Under the pieces are notes generated by a model. It did not search any database. It saw only the letters and a list, made by a program, of their open reading frames with translations, and had not been told where the DNA came from. Source: Pseudonocardia sp. (lineage in GTDB: Bacteria; Actinomycetota; Actinomycetes; Mycobacteriales; Pseudonocardiaceae). From it: a stretch of 32,668 bases of DNA. The stretch lies in assembly GCA_019244295.1 (NCBI GenBank), contig JAFASX010000143.1, positions 1 through 32,668 of the forward strand, read 5' to 3'. The position numbers and the translations under genes are program-made. This document shows positions 9,703 to 17,704 of this stretch, one piece after another (the stretch's first letter is position 1; every line of letters starts with the position of its first letter).

Positions 9703-10793
9703 GCCCTCGACCGGCCGCCGAAGTTACCTCCCGGCATTTCCGTGATGTGCTGGCCAACTACCCCACCGGGGTAACCGTGGTCACCGCCATCGATGCCGAA
9801 GGCATCCCGGTAGGCATGGCGGTCGGGTCTTTCACCTCGGTCTCCCTGGTCCCGCCCCTGGTGGCGTTCTTGCCGGACAAGGCATCGACCAGCTTCCCTC
9901 GGATCCGGACGGCGGTCAGCTTTTGCGTCAACGTACTGGCCGCCGACCAAGAGGCGATCTGCCGGAAGTTCGCGATTCGGGGCGGGGACAAGTTCGCCGG
10001 AGTGCGGTGGACGCCGAGCCCTTCCGGGGCTCCTCGGCTGGACGGCGTCGCGGCGTGGATCGACTGCGAGTTCCACTCGATCAGCGAAGCCGGTGACCAC
10101 TACCTGGTGATTGGTCGGGTTCGGGAACTGCACACGCCGGGTGACCGGCTGCCGTTGGTCTTCTTCCAGGGCGGCTACGGCCGATTCGCGCCGCTGTCGC
10201 TGGTTGCCGCGCCCGAGGACGATGTCATCGGTCATCTCCGGTTCGCCGATCTGGCCCGGCCGGAGATGGAGCGGCTGGTCGCGACGGCCGGCACCGAGTG
10301 CGTGGCGCTGGCCCCGGTCAACGACCAGCTGGTGGTGCTGGCCAGCGCGGGCGCGCCGGCCGATGGTTCCCCGTTCGCCATGGTGGGCCAGCGGATCCCG
10401 TTTGTGCCGCCGCTTGGGGCGCCCTTTCTGGCCTGGGGCGACGACGCGGCGGTCGCGGCCTGGCTGCGCCGGGCCGAGCACCCGATCAGCCCGGACGAGC
10501 GGGCAGCGTACCTCAGGCAGCTCACCGTAGTACGGTCCCGAGGCTGGTCGTTGAGCCTTGGCGAGGACACCCCGACCGGCCACGCCGAGCTTGTCGACGC
10601 CATCGACGCGCCCACCTCCTACGACGTCTGGCGGCTCAGCATGCCGGTCTTCGCCCCCGACGGTTCGGTGCCGTTCATGCTCACGCTGTGGGGCCTACCC
10701 CGGCGGTTGGCTGGCGACAAGCTACTCCGGCTGCTCGACTCGCTGCGCGTCGCGACCGGCCGGATCACCAGGTCGCTGAGTGGCATCGGCTGA
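9699..10793 (+). CDS. Flavin reductase fused to an IclR-type effector-binding domain
   Basis: About 364 aa in two parts. Residues about 8-165 are a flavin-reductase-like split barrel: HFRDVLANYPTGVTVVTA, VGMAVGSFTSVSLVPPLVAF, SFCVNVLAADQEAICRKFA and FFQGGYGRF are typical of the short-chain reductases supplying reduced FMN or FAD to two-component monooxygenases. Residues about 170-364 resemble the ligand-binding half of IclR regulators (LVATAGTECVALAPVNDQLV, MVGQRIPFVPPLGAPFLAW), with no DNA-binding helix-turn-helix. This layout suggests a reductase switched by a small aromatic or acyl ligand, as in other reductases with regulatory C-terminal domains; that is inference. The start is placed at ATG 9699, overlapping the upstream stop; GTG 9678 is an alternative. 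No partner oxygenase component is adjacent. Converges on the MpaB-like gene 10 bases downstream. Confidence 0.85.
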   Translation: MSPRPAAEVTSRHFRDVLANYPTGVTVVTAIDAEGIPVGMAVGSFTSVSLVPPLVAFLPDKASTSFPRIRTAVSFCVNVLAADQEAICRKFAIRGGDKFAGVRWTPSPSGAPRLDGVAAWIDCEFHSISEAGDHYLVIGRVRELHTPGDRLPLVFFQGGYGRFAPLSLVAAPEDDVIGHLRFADLARPEMERLVATAGTECVALAPVNDQLVVLASAGAPADGSPFAMVGQRIPFVPPLGAPFLAWGDDAAVAAWLRRAEHPISPDERAAYLRQLTVVRSRGWSLSLGEDTPTGHAELVDAIDAPTSYDVWRLSMPVFAPDGSVPFMLTLWGLPRRLAGDKLLRLLDSLRVATGRITRSLSGIG

Positions 10794-10803
10794 GGTCGCG
10801 CGA

Positions 10804-11652
10804 TTATGCCGCGTTGGGCTGGGCTTCGCGCATCAGCCGCCTGGCCCGGGCGATGTAGCGTATCTGCGTCTCGGTGCCGCGATAGCGCTCCGGCGCGGCT
10901 AGCATCGCCAATCGAGTAGCCCGCAGCGCGGCGGTGGCCGCCGTGTCCAGCGCCTCATAGTCGCCCGAAGGCAACCCGTATATCCCGCGGGCCCAGCCGG
11001 GCAACAACATCAACGACAGCATGGCGAACGCCGGATAGATCACCTTAAGGGGAACCAACCGAGCCGACGCGGGCGTGTTGGCCCACATCCGGATCCCCGC
11101 TTTAGCCTCGTCGGTCAGCCGTAGCTGGGGCAACATCATCTGGAAGTAGCCGTCCAGCTCGGCCACCGAACCGGGAACGTACCGCGGGTCGAGCCCGACC
11201 ACGGCGGCCGAGCGGCGCTGCTCGTCCACATACCGATCAGCTTCCTGATCCGTCAACGGCACACCCGCCCGCTGGGCAACCCGAAGGTAGGCAGCGATCT
11301 CGCTACAGTGCACCCACCGCAGGTTCTCCGGCTCGTCAATCCGGAACTCCTGCCCGGTCTCCGGGTTGCGTCCACGCAGCCGGGCATGGATGCCCCGCAC
11401 CCGACCACCGGCCCGCTCGACTTCGGCCAGGCTACCGAAGGTGCGAATAACCACGAAATCGACGGTCCGGAACAACCGGGCCATCGCCTGTCGGCGCTCG
11501 AACAACTTGGAGTTTTGGTAGGTGCCCCACATCGTCGGCGGGTGCAACGACTGCAACGACAACGCGTAGAACGCCGCCACCCACATCACCGGGTCGCTTT
11601 GAATCCGCCAAGTCACTGAACGCGGCCCAAACAGGCCCAGCTCTGGTAGCAC
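10804..11652 (-). CDS. Oxygenase MpaB family protein (DUF2236)
   Basis: About 282 aa, matching the ER-bound oxygenase MpaB / rubber oxygenase (Lcp) catalytic family, haem-b proteins in the members studied. Visible signatures are RVRGIHARLRG (His89) and RWVHCSEIAAYL (His115), the spaced Arg/His pattern characteristic of DUF2236, followed by PLTDQEADRYV and a hydrophobic C-terminal half (IYPAFAMLSLMLLPGWARG). The start is taken as GTG 11652: GGAGG at 11661-11665 on this strand sits eight bases upstream. GTG 11661 overlaps that ribosome binding site and is unlikely. Lies 29 bases after the acyl-CoA synthetase on the same strand. Substrate unknown; oxidative cleavage of an unsaturated chain would fit the neighbours but is speculative. 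Confidence 0.85.
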   Translation of the reverse strand: MLPELGLFGPRSVTWRIQSDPVMWVAAFYALSLQSLHPPTMWGTYQNSKLFERRQAMARLFRTVDFVVIRTFGSLAEVERAGGRVRGIHARLRGRNPETGQEFRIDEPENLRWVHCSEIAAYLRVAQRAGVPLTDQEADRYVDEQRRSAAVVGLDPRYVPGSVAELDGYFQMMLPQLRLTDEAKAGIRMWANTPASARLVPLKVIYPAFAMLSLMLLPGWARGIYGLPSGDYEALDTAATAALRATRLAMLAAPERYRGTETQIRYIARARRLMREAQPNAA

Positions 11653-11681
11653 TCTCGTCACCTCCGGGAGACGATGTTGCT

Positions 11682-13094
11682 CTAGGCGTTCTCCACCAGG
11701 CGCGCCTTCTGCACTTTGCCCATCGCGTTGCGCGGCAGCGCGTCGACCAGCCGAATCTCCCTCGGGCGCTTGTGTATCGACAGCTGCCCGGCGACGTGCT
11801 GGATCAGTTCCTCGGGGCGGATCCGCTCGCCTACCACGAAGGCCACCACCCGCTGGCCGAGATCGGGATCGGGCAGCCCGACCACGGCAACCTCGGCGAC
11901 GCTCGGGTGATCCAGCAGGGCGGCCTCGACCTCACCGGCGCCGATTCGGTACCCGCCGCTTTTGATCAGATCGGCGGATCGGCGGCCGACAATCCGGTGG
12001 TAGCCCACGGTATCCAGCACGGCGGCGTCGCCGGTGCGAAACCAGCCGTCGCCGGTCCAGCTTGCCTCGGTTGTCTCCGCTTGACCCAGGTAGCCGTCAA
12101 ATAAGCAGCGACCCTGGACCTGCAGGTCGCCGATGGTCTCTCCATCGGACGCCACCAGCGCCCCGTCGTCACCGACCACCCGGGTGCACACCCCGTCGAT
12201 GGGCACGCCCACCCAACCTGGGCGGCGCTCGCCGTCCGCCCGGACCGCGATGGTGATCATCGTCTCGGTCATCCCGTACCGCTCCACCGGAGCCTGGCCG
12301 GTCAGCGCGGCGATGTCCCGAAACACCGAGGGCGGCAAGGCCGCGCTACCGGAGACGAGCAACCGAGCTCGACTCAGCGCGCGGGCGCTGGCCGGGTCGG
12401 CGGCAATCCGAGACCACACCGTGGGCACCCCGAAAAACAAGGTGCCTCCGTGCTCAACAGCCCCGGCCGCGTAGGCCCACGGTTGCGGGCGCCGAGTGTG
12501 CACCAGCGGGCTGCCGACTCGCAACGCGCCCAGCACCCCGAGGACGAGCCCGTGCACGTGAAACAGCGGCAACCCGTGCACCAATACGTCTCCAGCGGTC
12601 CAGTTCCACGCCTGTGCCAGACCATCCAACCCGGCCGCCAGCGCGCGGAACGACAGCATCGCGCCCTTCGGACGGCCGGTAGTCCCCGACGTGTACATGA
12701 TCATCGCGGTGGCGTCCGGCTCCGGCACCGGGTAATGAGTAGCCGACCGCGCGGCAAGCTCGACCGGGACCGCTTCCGGGCCCTCCCCGATCGGGCCACC
12801 GAGCCACAGCTGCGCACCCGAGTCACGCAGCAGGTGCGCCTGTTCCATCGGCCCCGAGTCCGGCGGCACCGGCGCCAGAGAAGCCCCGGCGAGCAGACAA
12901 CCCAGCACGGCCACCACGGTCTGCACTGTGGGTTCGGCCTGCACGGCAACGCAGCCGGCGCCCCGAACCCGGTCGGCTACCGCCGTGGCGGCGCCGAACA
13001 ACTCGTCGCGGCGAAGGCTCACCCCGCCCAGAGTGACCGAGGGCCGGTCGTCGATCGGCTCGGCCGACCCGCAGAGGAACGCCACAGCACGCAC
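11682..13094 (-). CDS. Acyl-CoA synthetase, FadD36 / malonyl-CoA synthetase-like
   Basis: ATP-dependent acid:CoA ligase of the AMP-binding (ANL) superfamily, 470 aa, shorter than most FadD proteins but normal for the FadD36 group. Motifs in order: P-loop YTSGTTGRPKG (134-144), A5 YGMTET (273-278), A7 TGD (354-356), hinge VGRRSADLIKSGGYRI (about 369-384) and the catalytic lysine in RNAMGKVQK (Lys460). No membrane segment or signal peptide. Start GTG 13094 has only partial Shine-Dalgarno signals (AGGTTAGGCGG close by); GTG 13085 is an alternative. Follows the alpha/beta hydrolase by 105 bases on the same strand and precedes the MpaB gene. Should activate a short or medium carboxylic acid for the nearby beta-oxidation enzymes; the substrate is not readable from sequence. 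Confidence 0.92.
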   Translation of the reverse strand: MRAVAFLCGSAEPIDDRPSVTLGGVSLRRDELFGAATAVADRVRGAGCVAVQAEPTVQTVVAVLGCLLAGASLAPVPPDSGPMEQAHLLRDSGAQLWLGGPIGEGPEAVPVELAARSATHYPVPEPDATAMIMYTSGTTGRPKGAMLSFRALAAGLDGLAQAWNWTAGDVLVHGLPLFHVHGLVLGVLGALRVGSPLVHTRRPQPWAYAAGAVEHGGTLFFGVPTVWSRIAADPASARALSRARLLVSGSAALPPSVFRDIAALTGQAPVERYGMTETMITIAVRADGERRPGWVGVPIDGVCTRVVGDDGALVASDGETIGDLQVQGRCLFDGYLGQAETTEASWTGDGWFRTGDAAVLDTVGYHRIVGRRSADLIKSGGYRIGAGEVEAALLDHPSVAEVAVVGLPDPDLGQRVVAFVVGERIRPEELIQHVAGQLSIHKRPREIRLVDALPRNAMGKVQKARLVENA

Positions 13095-13199
13095 CCGCCT
13101 AACCTAGCGCGGAAAGCAGACAGGAGCCGATCACCAAGCGCCCCAGAACGATCTTCGAGACCGCTCCAGCGGATAGGTTCGCGAATCCCGTCTGCGCGT

Positions 13200-14105
13200 T
13201 CACGCCGACCAGCGCGCCACCGAACGCCGCCGCACCGTGCCAACATCCCCCGATGACTCGTCCACCGAGCTGGTCACCTCCAGGATCGCGCGCGCCACCA
13301 GCCGGGGGTCGTCGAACATCGGCATATGTCCGACACCGGGCAGCGAGACGAACTCCGCGCCGCGAACAACCTGACGCATCGGGTAGCCGTAGCGGCGATA
13401 CGGGGTCGTGCGGTCCCGTTCAGCCCAGGCGATACGCACCGGACACACCGCCACATCGAACGGCTCCAGCTGGCGCAGCGCGACCGCGCCCTCGAGCACC
13501 CTGCCGATGGCGTCACAGTGGGCGGCGTCCGCGATCATGTCCTTCAAATCATCCGTGGAGATCCGCGTTGGGTGCGCGACCACTCGGCTCAACCAGGTCC
13601 GGCGCAGTGCCGGGTTGCTCACGAGGCCCCACAACGGCGCGGCGCCGCAAGCCAGGCGCGCCACCCAGAACAAGCAGAGCAAGCGCACCAGATCCCGCCG
13701 AGACTGCCAACACCCGGCCGGCGAGATCGCCACCACCGACCGGGCCCGGCCGCGACGCGCTAGCTCCAGCGCGACCCAGCCGCCCAGCGAGTTACCAGCC
13801 AAGTGAGCGGTTTCGATACCGACCTCGTCGAGCTGATCGCACAGCACGTCCACGACGCCGGAGATACCGCGTGAGAGATCCGATCCCAGCGCCGGACCAC
13901 CGCGATGCCCGGCCATCGTGGGCACGAAGACGTCGTGCCGGTTGATCAGAAAAGGCAGCACCGGGCGCCAAGCTCGCCAGGACATATTTACCCCGTGTAA
14001 AAGCACCAGCGGCGAACCATGTCCAACGCGATGCAGTGGCGTGACCGAGGTAGGTACGTCGCCGAGTTCACAACCGGACGAATGGATCATCGACACGGTA
14101 GCCAT
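13200..14105 (-). CDS. Alpha/beta-fold hydrolase
   Basis: 301 aa serine hydrolase of the alpha/beta-fold superfamily. Oxyanion region LVLLHGVNMSWRAW, nucleophile elbow AGNSLGG with Ser106, acid WAERDRTTP with Asp231, and catalytic His260 in PGVGHMPMFDDP give a complete triad. A cap rich in hydrophobic residues (LLCLFWVARLACGAAPLW) lies between strands. No export signal. ATG 14105 has GGAGG about ten bases upstream. Same strand as the acyl-CoA synthetase, so it could release a free acid for activation. Ester, lactone or C-C hydrolase specificity cannot be told from the sequence. Confidence 0.9.
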   Translation of the reverse strand: MATVSMIHSSGCELGDVPTSVTPLHRVGHGSPLVLLHGVNMSWRAWRPVLPFLINRHDVFVPTMAGHRGGPALGSDLSRGISGVVDVLCDQLDEVGIETAHLAGNSLGGWVALELARRGRARSVVAISPAGCWQSRRDLVRLLCLFWVARLACGAAPLWGLVSNPALRRTWLSRVVAHPTRISTDDLKDMIADAAHCDAIGRVLEGAVALRQLEPFDVAVCPVRIAWAERDRTTPYRRYGYPMRQVVRGAEFVSLPGVGHMPMFDDPRLVARAILEVTSSVDESSGDVGTVRRRSVARWSA

Positions 14106-14285
14106 AGCGCCGTCGCCTCCGCGTTATCGCTTGTGTTGGGATGTCGCCGGTAGTCGCGACCGACGTTAGATCTGCGAAGAGATAAGCGGACCGTAAATGA
14201 ACGCTATGTTACGCGGCAAGCGCTGTGTGGATCGACTGGGAAAAGTCAGCCGTACGGGCTACTTCTCGGTAACCAACGGTGACAT

Positions 14286-15134
14286 TCACGGTTTCACCTG
14301 GTGAGCGTGAGTTTTTGCCAGCCGGCGGTATATCTCGGCCGCCGCCGTGGAGAACCCGCTTGGCACCCCCAGCTCAGCCATCGTGGCCGCCGCCTCGTCC
14401 ATCTCACCAGCGAACCGCCAGGCCTTCGGCGCGGCCCGCTCGGAAATCTCAGCGAACCGCGCGGCGAAATCCACCCCCGCGCGGGTGAGCTCGCCGGTGA
14501 GAGCGTCGGCCACCCCGGCCTTCTCGGCCGCTTCGGCCAGCGCCAGCCAGATCGCCGGCAACGCCTTGCTCTGTAGCGCGAAGCAGGCCTTGAGCGCGCT
14601 CGCCGCGCCTAGCCCGGTGCCCAGCACACGGCCATCGAACGGCGAGGCTTCGAACAGGGCCGCCACCGTTGAGGCCTCCGGGCCAGACAACCACAGCACC
14701 GTGGAGCCCCGCCGCCACGCCGGCGGACCGATCACCGCCCCATCCACCACCGAGGCCGGGGCAAGCACCGCCGCGATGCGCCGAACCGTGCCCGGGGAGA
14801 TCGCGTTGGCCTCCACATACAGCGGCGGCGCCGCAGCGCGATGTGGCAGCGCGGCGGCGACCTGCTCGGCCACGTCGAGCGCCGCCTCCGGCGGGCAGAT
14901 CGAGATGATCAGGTCACACCGCCGGGCAACAGAAGCGACATCGGGCACGCCGATCAAGTCAGCCAGCTCCGCCCGCTTGACGGTGGCCGCGGACCGGCCG
15001 ACCACCGCCCACACAACCGCCGAGGCCACCGGCTTGAGAGCCGACCCGATCGCCGCGCCCATCGCACCGGGGTGCAGCACCCCCACCACCGGCCGGCCGT
15101 GCGGCCAACGGCGCGCCCTCTCGCGTACCACCAA
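14286..15134 (-). CDS. NAD(P)-dependent 6PGDH-like / DUF1932 dehydrogenase
   Basis: 282 aa. The N-terminal Rossmann fold begins GVLHPGAMGAAIG (about 18-30), the 6-phosphogluconate/beta-hydroxyacid dehydrogenase type of dinucleotide-binding turn, continues with CDLIISICPPEAA and VEANAISPGT, and is followed by an all-helical C-terminal domain resembling DUF1932 (GAASALKACFALQSKALPAI, with the conserved Lys near the active site). Likely oxidises a hydroxy acid or reduces an imine/keto acid; substrate unknown. The start is uncertain: TTG 15134 has GGGAGG about ten bases upstream, GTG 15131 is the alternative. Separated by 180 bases from the hydrolase and divergent from the MFS array. Confidence 0.85.
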   Translation of the reverse strand: MVVRERARRWPHGRPVVGVLHPGAMGAAIGSALKPVASAVVWAVVGRSAATVKRAELADLIGVPDVASVARRCDLIISICPPEAALDVAEQVAAALPHRAAAPPLYVEANAISPGTVRRIAAVLAPASVVDGAVIGPPAWRRGSTVLWLSGPEASTVAALFEASPFDGRVLGTGLGAASALKACFALQSKALPAIWLALAEAAEKAGVADALTGELTRAGVDFAARFAEISERAAPKAWRFAGEMDEAAATMAELGVPSGFSTAAAEIYRRLAKTHAHQVKP

Positions 15135-15180
15135 TCCCGGCCATCCTCCCTGTCACATTCTGGCGCTACACAAGTATCCA

Positions 15181-15300
15181 GAAGCCCCGCTGATCACCGC
15201 AGCTATCCTCCATTCTATCAACTCGACCGCTGTGGCTGATGCCCAACCAAGCCTCGATCGAACGCCGACCGGAATATCCAAAAGAGTGGACACCCGCCAT
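15181..15300 (+). pseudogene. 3'-end remnant of a third MFS transporter copy
   Basis: This stretch upstream of the intact transporter reads as the decayed C-terminal end of another copy. At about 15184-15210 the frame gives APLITAAIL, matching APLIAAAIL in the second copy. At about 15226-15244 a different frame reads LWLMP, identical in sequence context to the C termini of both downstream copies, followed by a tail SIERRPEYPKEWT that resembles SVERRL of the second copy and, in another frame, CPKEWT after the first. About 55-60 bases between these blocks are missing relative to the intact gene. Reading frame is lost, so it is not functional. Confidence 0.7.
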
Positions 15301-15301
15301 A

Positions 15302-15313
15302 TATTACGTAATA
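15302..15313. promoter_or_regulatory. 12-base perfect palindrome upstream of the MFS gene
   Basis: TATTACGTAATA lies about 30 bases before the GTG start of the transporter. Its position and symmetry suit a dimeric repressor site. A related TACGTA core recurs before the second copy (near 16685-16690), within two 18-base direct repeats. No regulator gene is adjacent. Function is inferred. Confidence 0.35.
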
Positions 15314-15344
15314 ACTAGCGGCACAATCGTTGAAGTGAGGCGCC

Positions 15345-16691
15345 GTGAGCACATCCCCCGCGCAGGTTGACGCCATCGGAGATCGCCGCGCCCGACGGCG
15401 GGCCGTCGTGGCCAGCGTGGTCGGTACCACGATCGTGTGGTACGACTTCGCCATTTACAGCATCGCCGCCTCACTGGTCTTCCCGAAGATCTTCTTCCCC
15501 GGCCAGTCCCCGTTCATCGGGACACTCGCCGCGTTCACCACGCTGTTCGTCGGTTTCCCCGCTCGCCCTATCGGAGCAGCCATCTTTGGCCACTACGGTG
15601 ACCGGGTCGGACGCAAGACCACGCTGATCGCCACCCTGCTGTTGATAGGAATCAGCACGTTCATCATCGGGCTGATCCCGAGCTCGGCGACCATCGGTGC
15701 GCTCGCCCCGATCCTGCTGGTGTTGACGCGGATCGGGCAAGGGCTCGGGGTCGGCGGCGAATGGAGCGGCTCCGTACTTCTCGCCATGGAATGGGGGCAT
15801 AGCGCTCGGCGCGGCCTGTTCGCCAGCTGGCCACAATTCGGCGCTCCGATGGGACTGCTGCTGTCCGCCGGCGCGATCGGGCTGATGAACGCGCTGACCG
15901 GACCCGACTTCCTCACCTGGGGCTGGCGAGTACCGTTTCTGCTCTCCGCGCTACTCATCGGCGTCGGCCTCTACATGCGGCTACGCGTCCGGGAAAGCCC
16001 CGAATTCGAACGCACCAAGACCGAGCGGGCCGTGGTCAAGACACCAGTGCTGGAAGTTATCCGGTCGCAGTGGCGCGACATTCTGCTCGCGGCGTTCGTG
16101 CGAGTCTCCGAACAGGCACCGATCTACCTATTCACCACGTTCGTGTTCATCTACACCACCCAACGGCTCCAACTCGCGCGCGGCGACGTGCTGAACTACA
16201 CAATGATCGCCGCCGCGGTGGGGCTGGTCAGCATCCCGCTGTTCGGCTATCTCTCCGATCGGATCGGACGCCGGAGGATGTACGGCATCGGTATCATCTG
16301 CATCGGGCTGTTCGCCTTCCCCTACTACGCCCTGCTCAACACCAAGATCAGCGGCCTGGTGCTGCTCGCCATTGTGCTATCAATGATCTTCCACACCATG
16401 GAATACGGTCCGCAGGCCGCGCTGATCGCCGAAACATTCGGCACCACCGTCCGCTACAGCGGAGCGGGCATCGGCTACCAACTCGCCTCAATCATCGCCG
16501 GCGGACCAGCCCCCCTGATCGCTACGACCATCTTGGAAAAAACCGGCACCAGCACCTGGATCTCCTGGTACATCATCGGCTGCTGTGTGATCTCCTTGGC
16601 CGCGCTGTGGCTGATGCCAAAACCAGACTTGGCCCGATCGTCCACCGGGCATGCCCCAAAGAGTGGACGTCGTGCCTCCATAAGTACGTAA
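15345..16691 (+). CDS. MFS transporter, metabolite:H+ symporter type
   Basis: 448 aa, about twelve membrane segments, of the metabolite:proton symporter group (ProP/ShiA-like). The loop 2-3 signature FGHYGDRVGRKTTLI and its counterpart FGYLSDRIGRRRMYG in the second half are clear; IGQGLGVGGEWSGSVLLAMEW marks segment 5. Probably a proton-coupled importer of a carboxylate or similar small molecule in the plasma membrane. GTG 15345 follows GAAGTGAGG. The last 20 or so residues (after LWLMPKP) diverge from the other copies, apparently because of a frameshift in the tail: the alternative frame preserves CPKEWT found in the upstream remnant. The essential membrane domain is intact. Likely imports the substrate of the nearby acyl-CoA enzymes (inference). 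Confidence 0.9.
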   Translation: MSTSPAQVDAIGDRRARRRAVVASVVGTTIVWYDFAIYSIAASLVFPKIFFPGQSPFIGTLAAFTTLFVGFPARPIGAAIFGHYGDRVGRKTTLIATLLLIGISTFIIGLIPSSATIGALAPILLVLTRIGQGLGVGGEWSGSVLLAMEWGHSARRGLFASWPQFGAPMGLLLSAGAIGLMNALTGPDFLTWGWRVPFLLSALLIGVGLYMRLRVRESPEFERTKTERAVVKTPVLEVIRSQWRDILLAAFVRVSEQAPIYLFTTFVFIYTTQRLQLARGDVLNYTMIAAAVGLVSIPLFGYLSDRIGRRRMYGIGIICIGLFAFPYYALLNTKISGLVLLAIVLSMIFHTMEYGPQAALIAETFGTTVRYSGAGIGYQLASIIAGGPAPLIATTILEKTGTSTWISWYIIGCCVISLAALWLMPKPDLARSSTGHAPKSGRRASIST

Positions 16692-16718
16692 CCAGCATCA
16701 AGTATGTAACCAGCATCA
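16683..16718. repeat. 18-base direct tandem repeat
   Basis: Two adjacent 18-base units, AGTACGTAACCAGCATCA and AGTATGTAACCAGCATCA, differing at one base, sit at the junction between the first and second MFS copies. The upstream region of the first copy contains one divergent version (TACGTAATAACTAGCGGCA), so the duplication happened after or during the gene duplication. Confidence 0.85.
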
Positions 16719-16738
16719 CAATCGTTGGGTGAATCGCC

Positions 16739-17591
16739 GTGAGTACATCTATCGCGCAGGTAGACGCCGTCGGCGATCACATCCCACGACGGCGGGCGGT
16801 GGTGGCGGCGAGTATCAGTGCGTTCGCCCCGATCCTGCTGATAGTGAAGGGTCGGGCTGTATGTGCGGCCGCGGGTATTGGAAAGCCCGGAATTCGAGCG
16901 CGCCAAAACTCAGCGGGCGGTGGTCAGGGCACCGGCGCTGGAGGTCATCCGGTCACAGTGGCACGATATTCTGCTCGCCGCGTTCGTGCGGCTCTCCGAA
17001 CAGGCACCGTTCTACCTCTTCGTCACGTTTGTGCTCACTTATGCCACTCAACAGCTCCAACTCGCCCGCGGCGACTTGCTGAACTACATGATGGTTGCCG
17101 CCGCGGTGGGACTAATCAGCGTCCCACTGTTCGGTTATCTCTCCGACCGGGTCCCACTGTTCGGTTATCTCTCCGACCGGATCGGGCGCCGGTTGATGTA
17201 CGGTATCGGGATTGTCTGCGTGGGGCTGTTCGCTTTCCCTTACTACGCGCTGCTCAATACCAAGATCGACGGTCTGGTGCTGGTGGCCATCGTACTATCG
17301 CTGATCTTCCATGATATGGAGTACGGCCCACAGGCCGCGCTGATCGCCGAAACGTTCGGCACCAATGTTCGCTACAGCGGAGCTGGCATGGGCTATCAAC
17401 TCGCCTCAGTCATCGCTGGTGGACCGGCGCCTTTGATCGCGGCCGCCATTCTGGAGAAAACCGGTTCCAGCGCCGGGATCGCCTGGTACATCATCGGCTG
17501 CTGCGTGATCTCATTGACCGCTCTGTGGCTGATGCCCGACCGGGTCTCGGTCGAACGCCGGCTGGCCACCGCAGCGGGAGTGCACGGCTAG
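16739..17591 (+). pseudogene. Internally deleted second copy of the MFS transporter
   Basis: A degenerate tandem copy of the preceding gene. It keeps the same start region (GTGAGTACATC, residues STSIAQVDAVGD), then jumps to a short piece equal to APILL before segment 5, then jumps again and changes frame to resume at RVLESPEFERAKTQRAVV. Roughly residues 27-118 and 127-207 of the parent are missing, which removes most of the first six membrane segments. From 16863 an open frame of 242 codons encodes the C-terminal half, very similar to the parent (FVLTYATQQLQLARGDLLNY, YYALLNTKIDGLVLVAIVLS), with an extra ten residues from a 30-base duplication. It cannot form a complete transporter. A GTG at 16863 might allow a half-protein, but I see no good ribosome binding site. 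Confidence 0.85.
17121..17180. repeat. Perfect 30-base tandem duplication in the broken MFS copy
   Basis: Bases 17121-17150 are repeated exactly at 17151-17180. Each unit starts GTCCCACTG and ends CTCCGACCGG and encodes VPLFGYLSDR, so the frame is kept. The first MFS copy has a single unit. Exact identity shows that the event is recent relative to the divergence of the two copies. Confidence 0.97.
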
Positions 17592-17704
17592 GCCGACGGT
17601 GATGCGGAGGGGCACCCCTAGCGGCGGCCCAGCGGCCCGGACCCCTATCATTCTGAGGTGATCATTGCCTGACGAGTGGACCTATCACGAATGGACGCAA
17701 GGCG

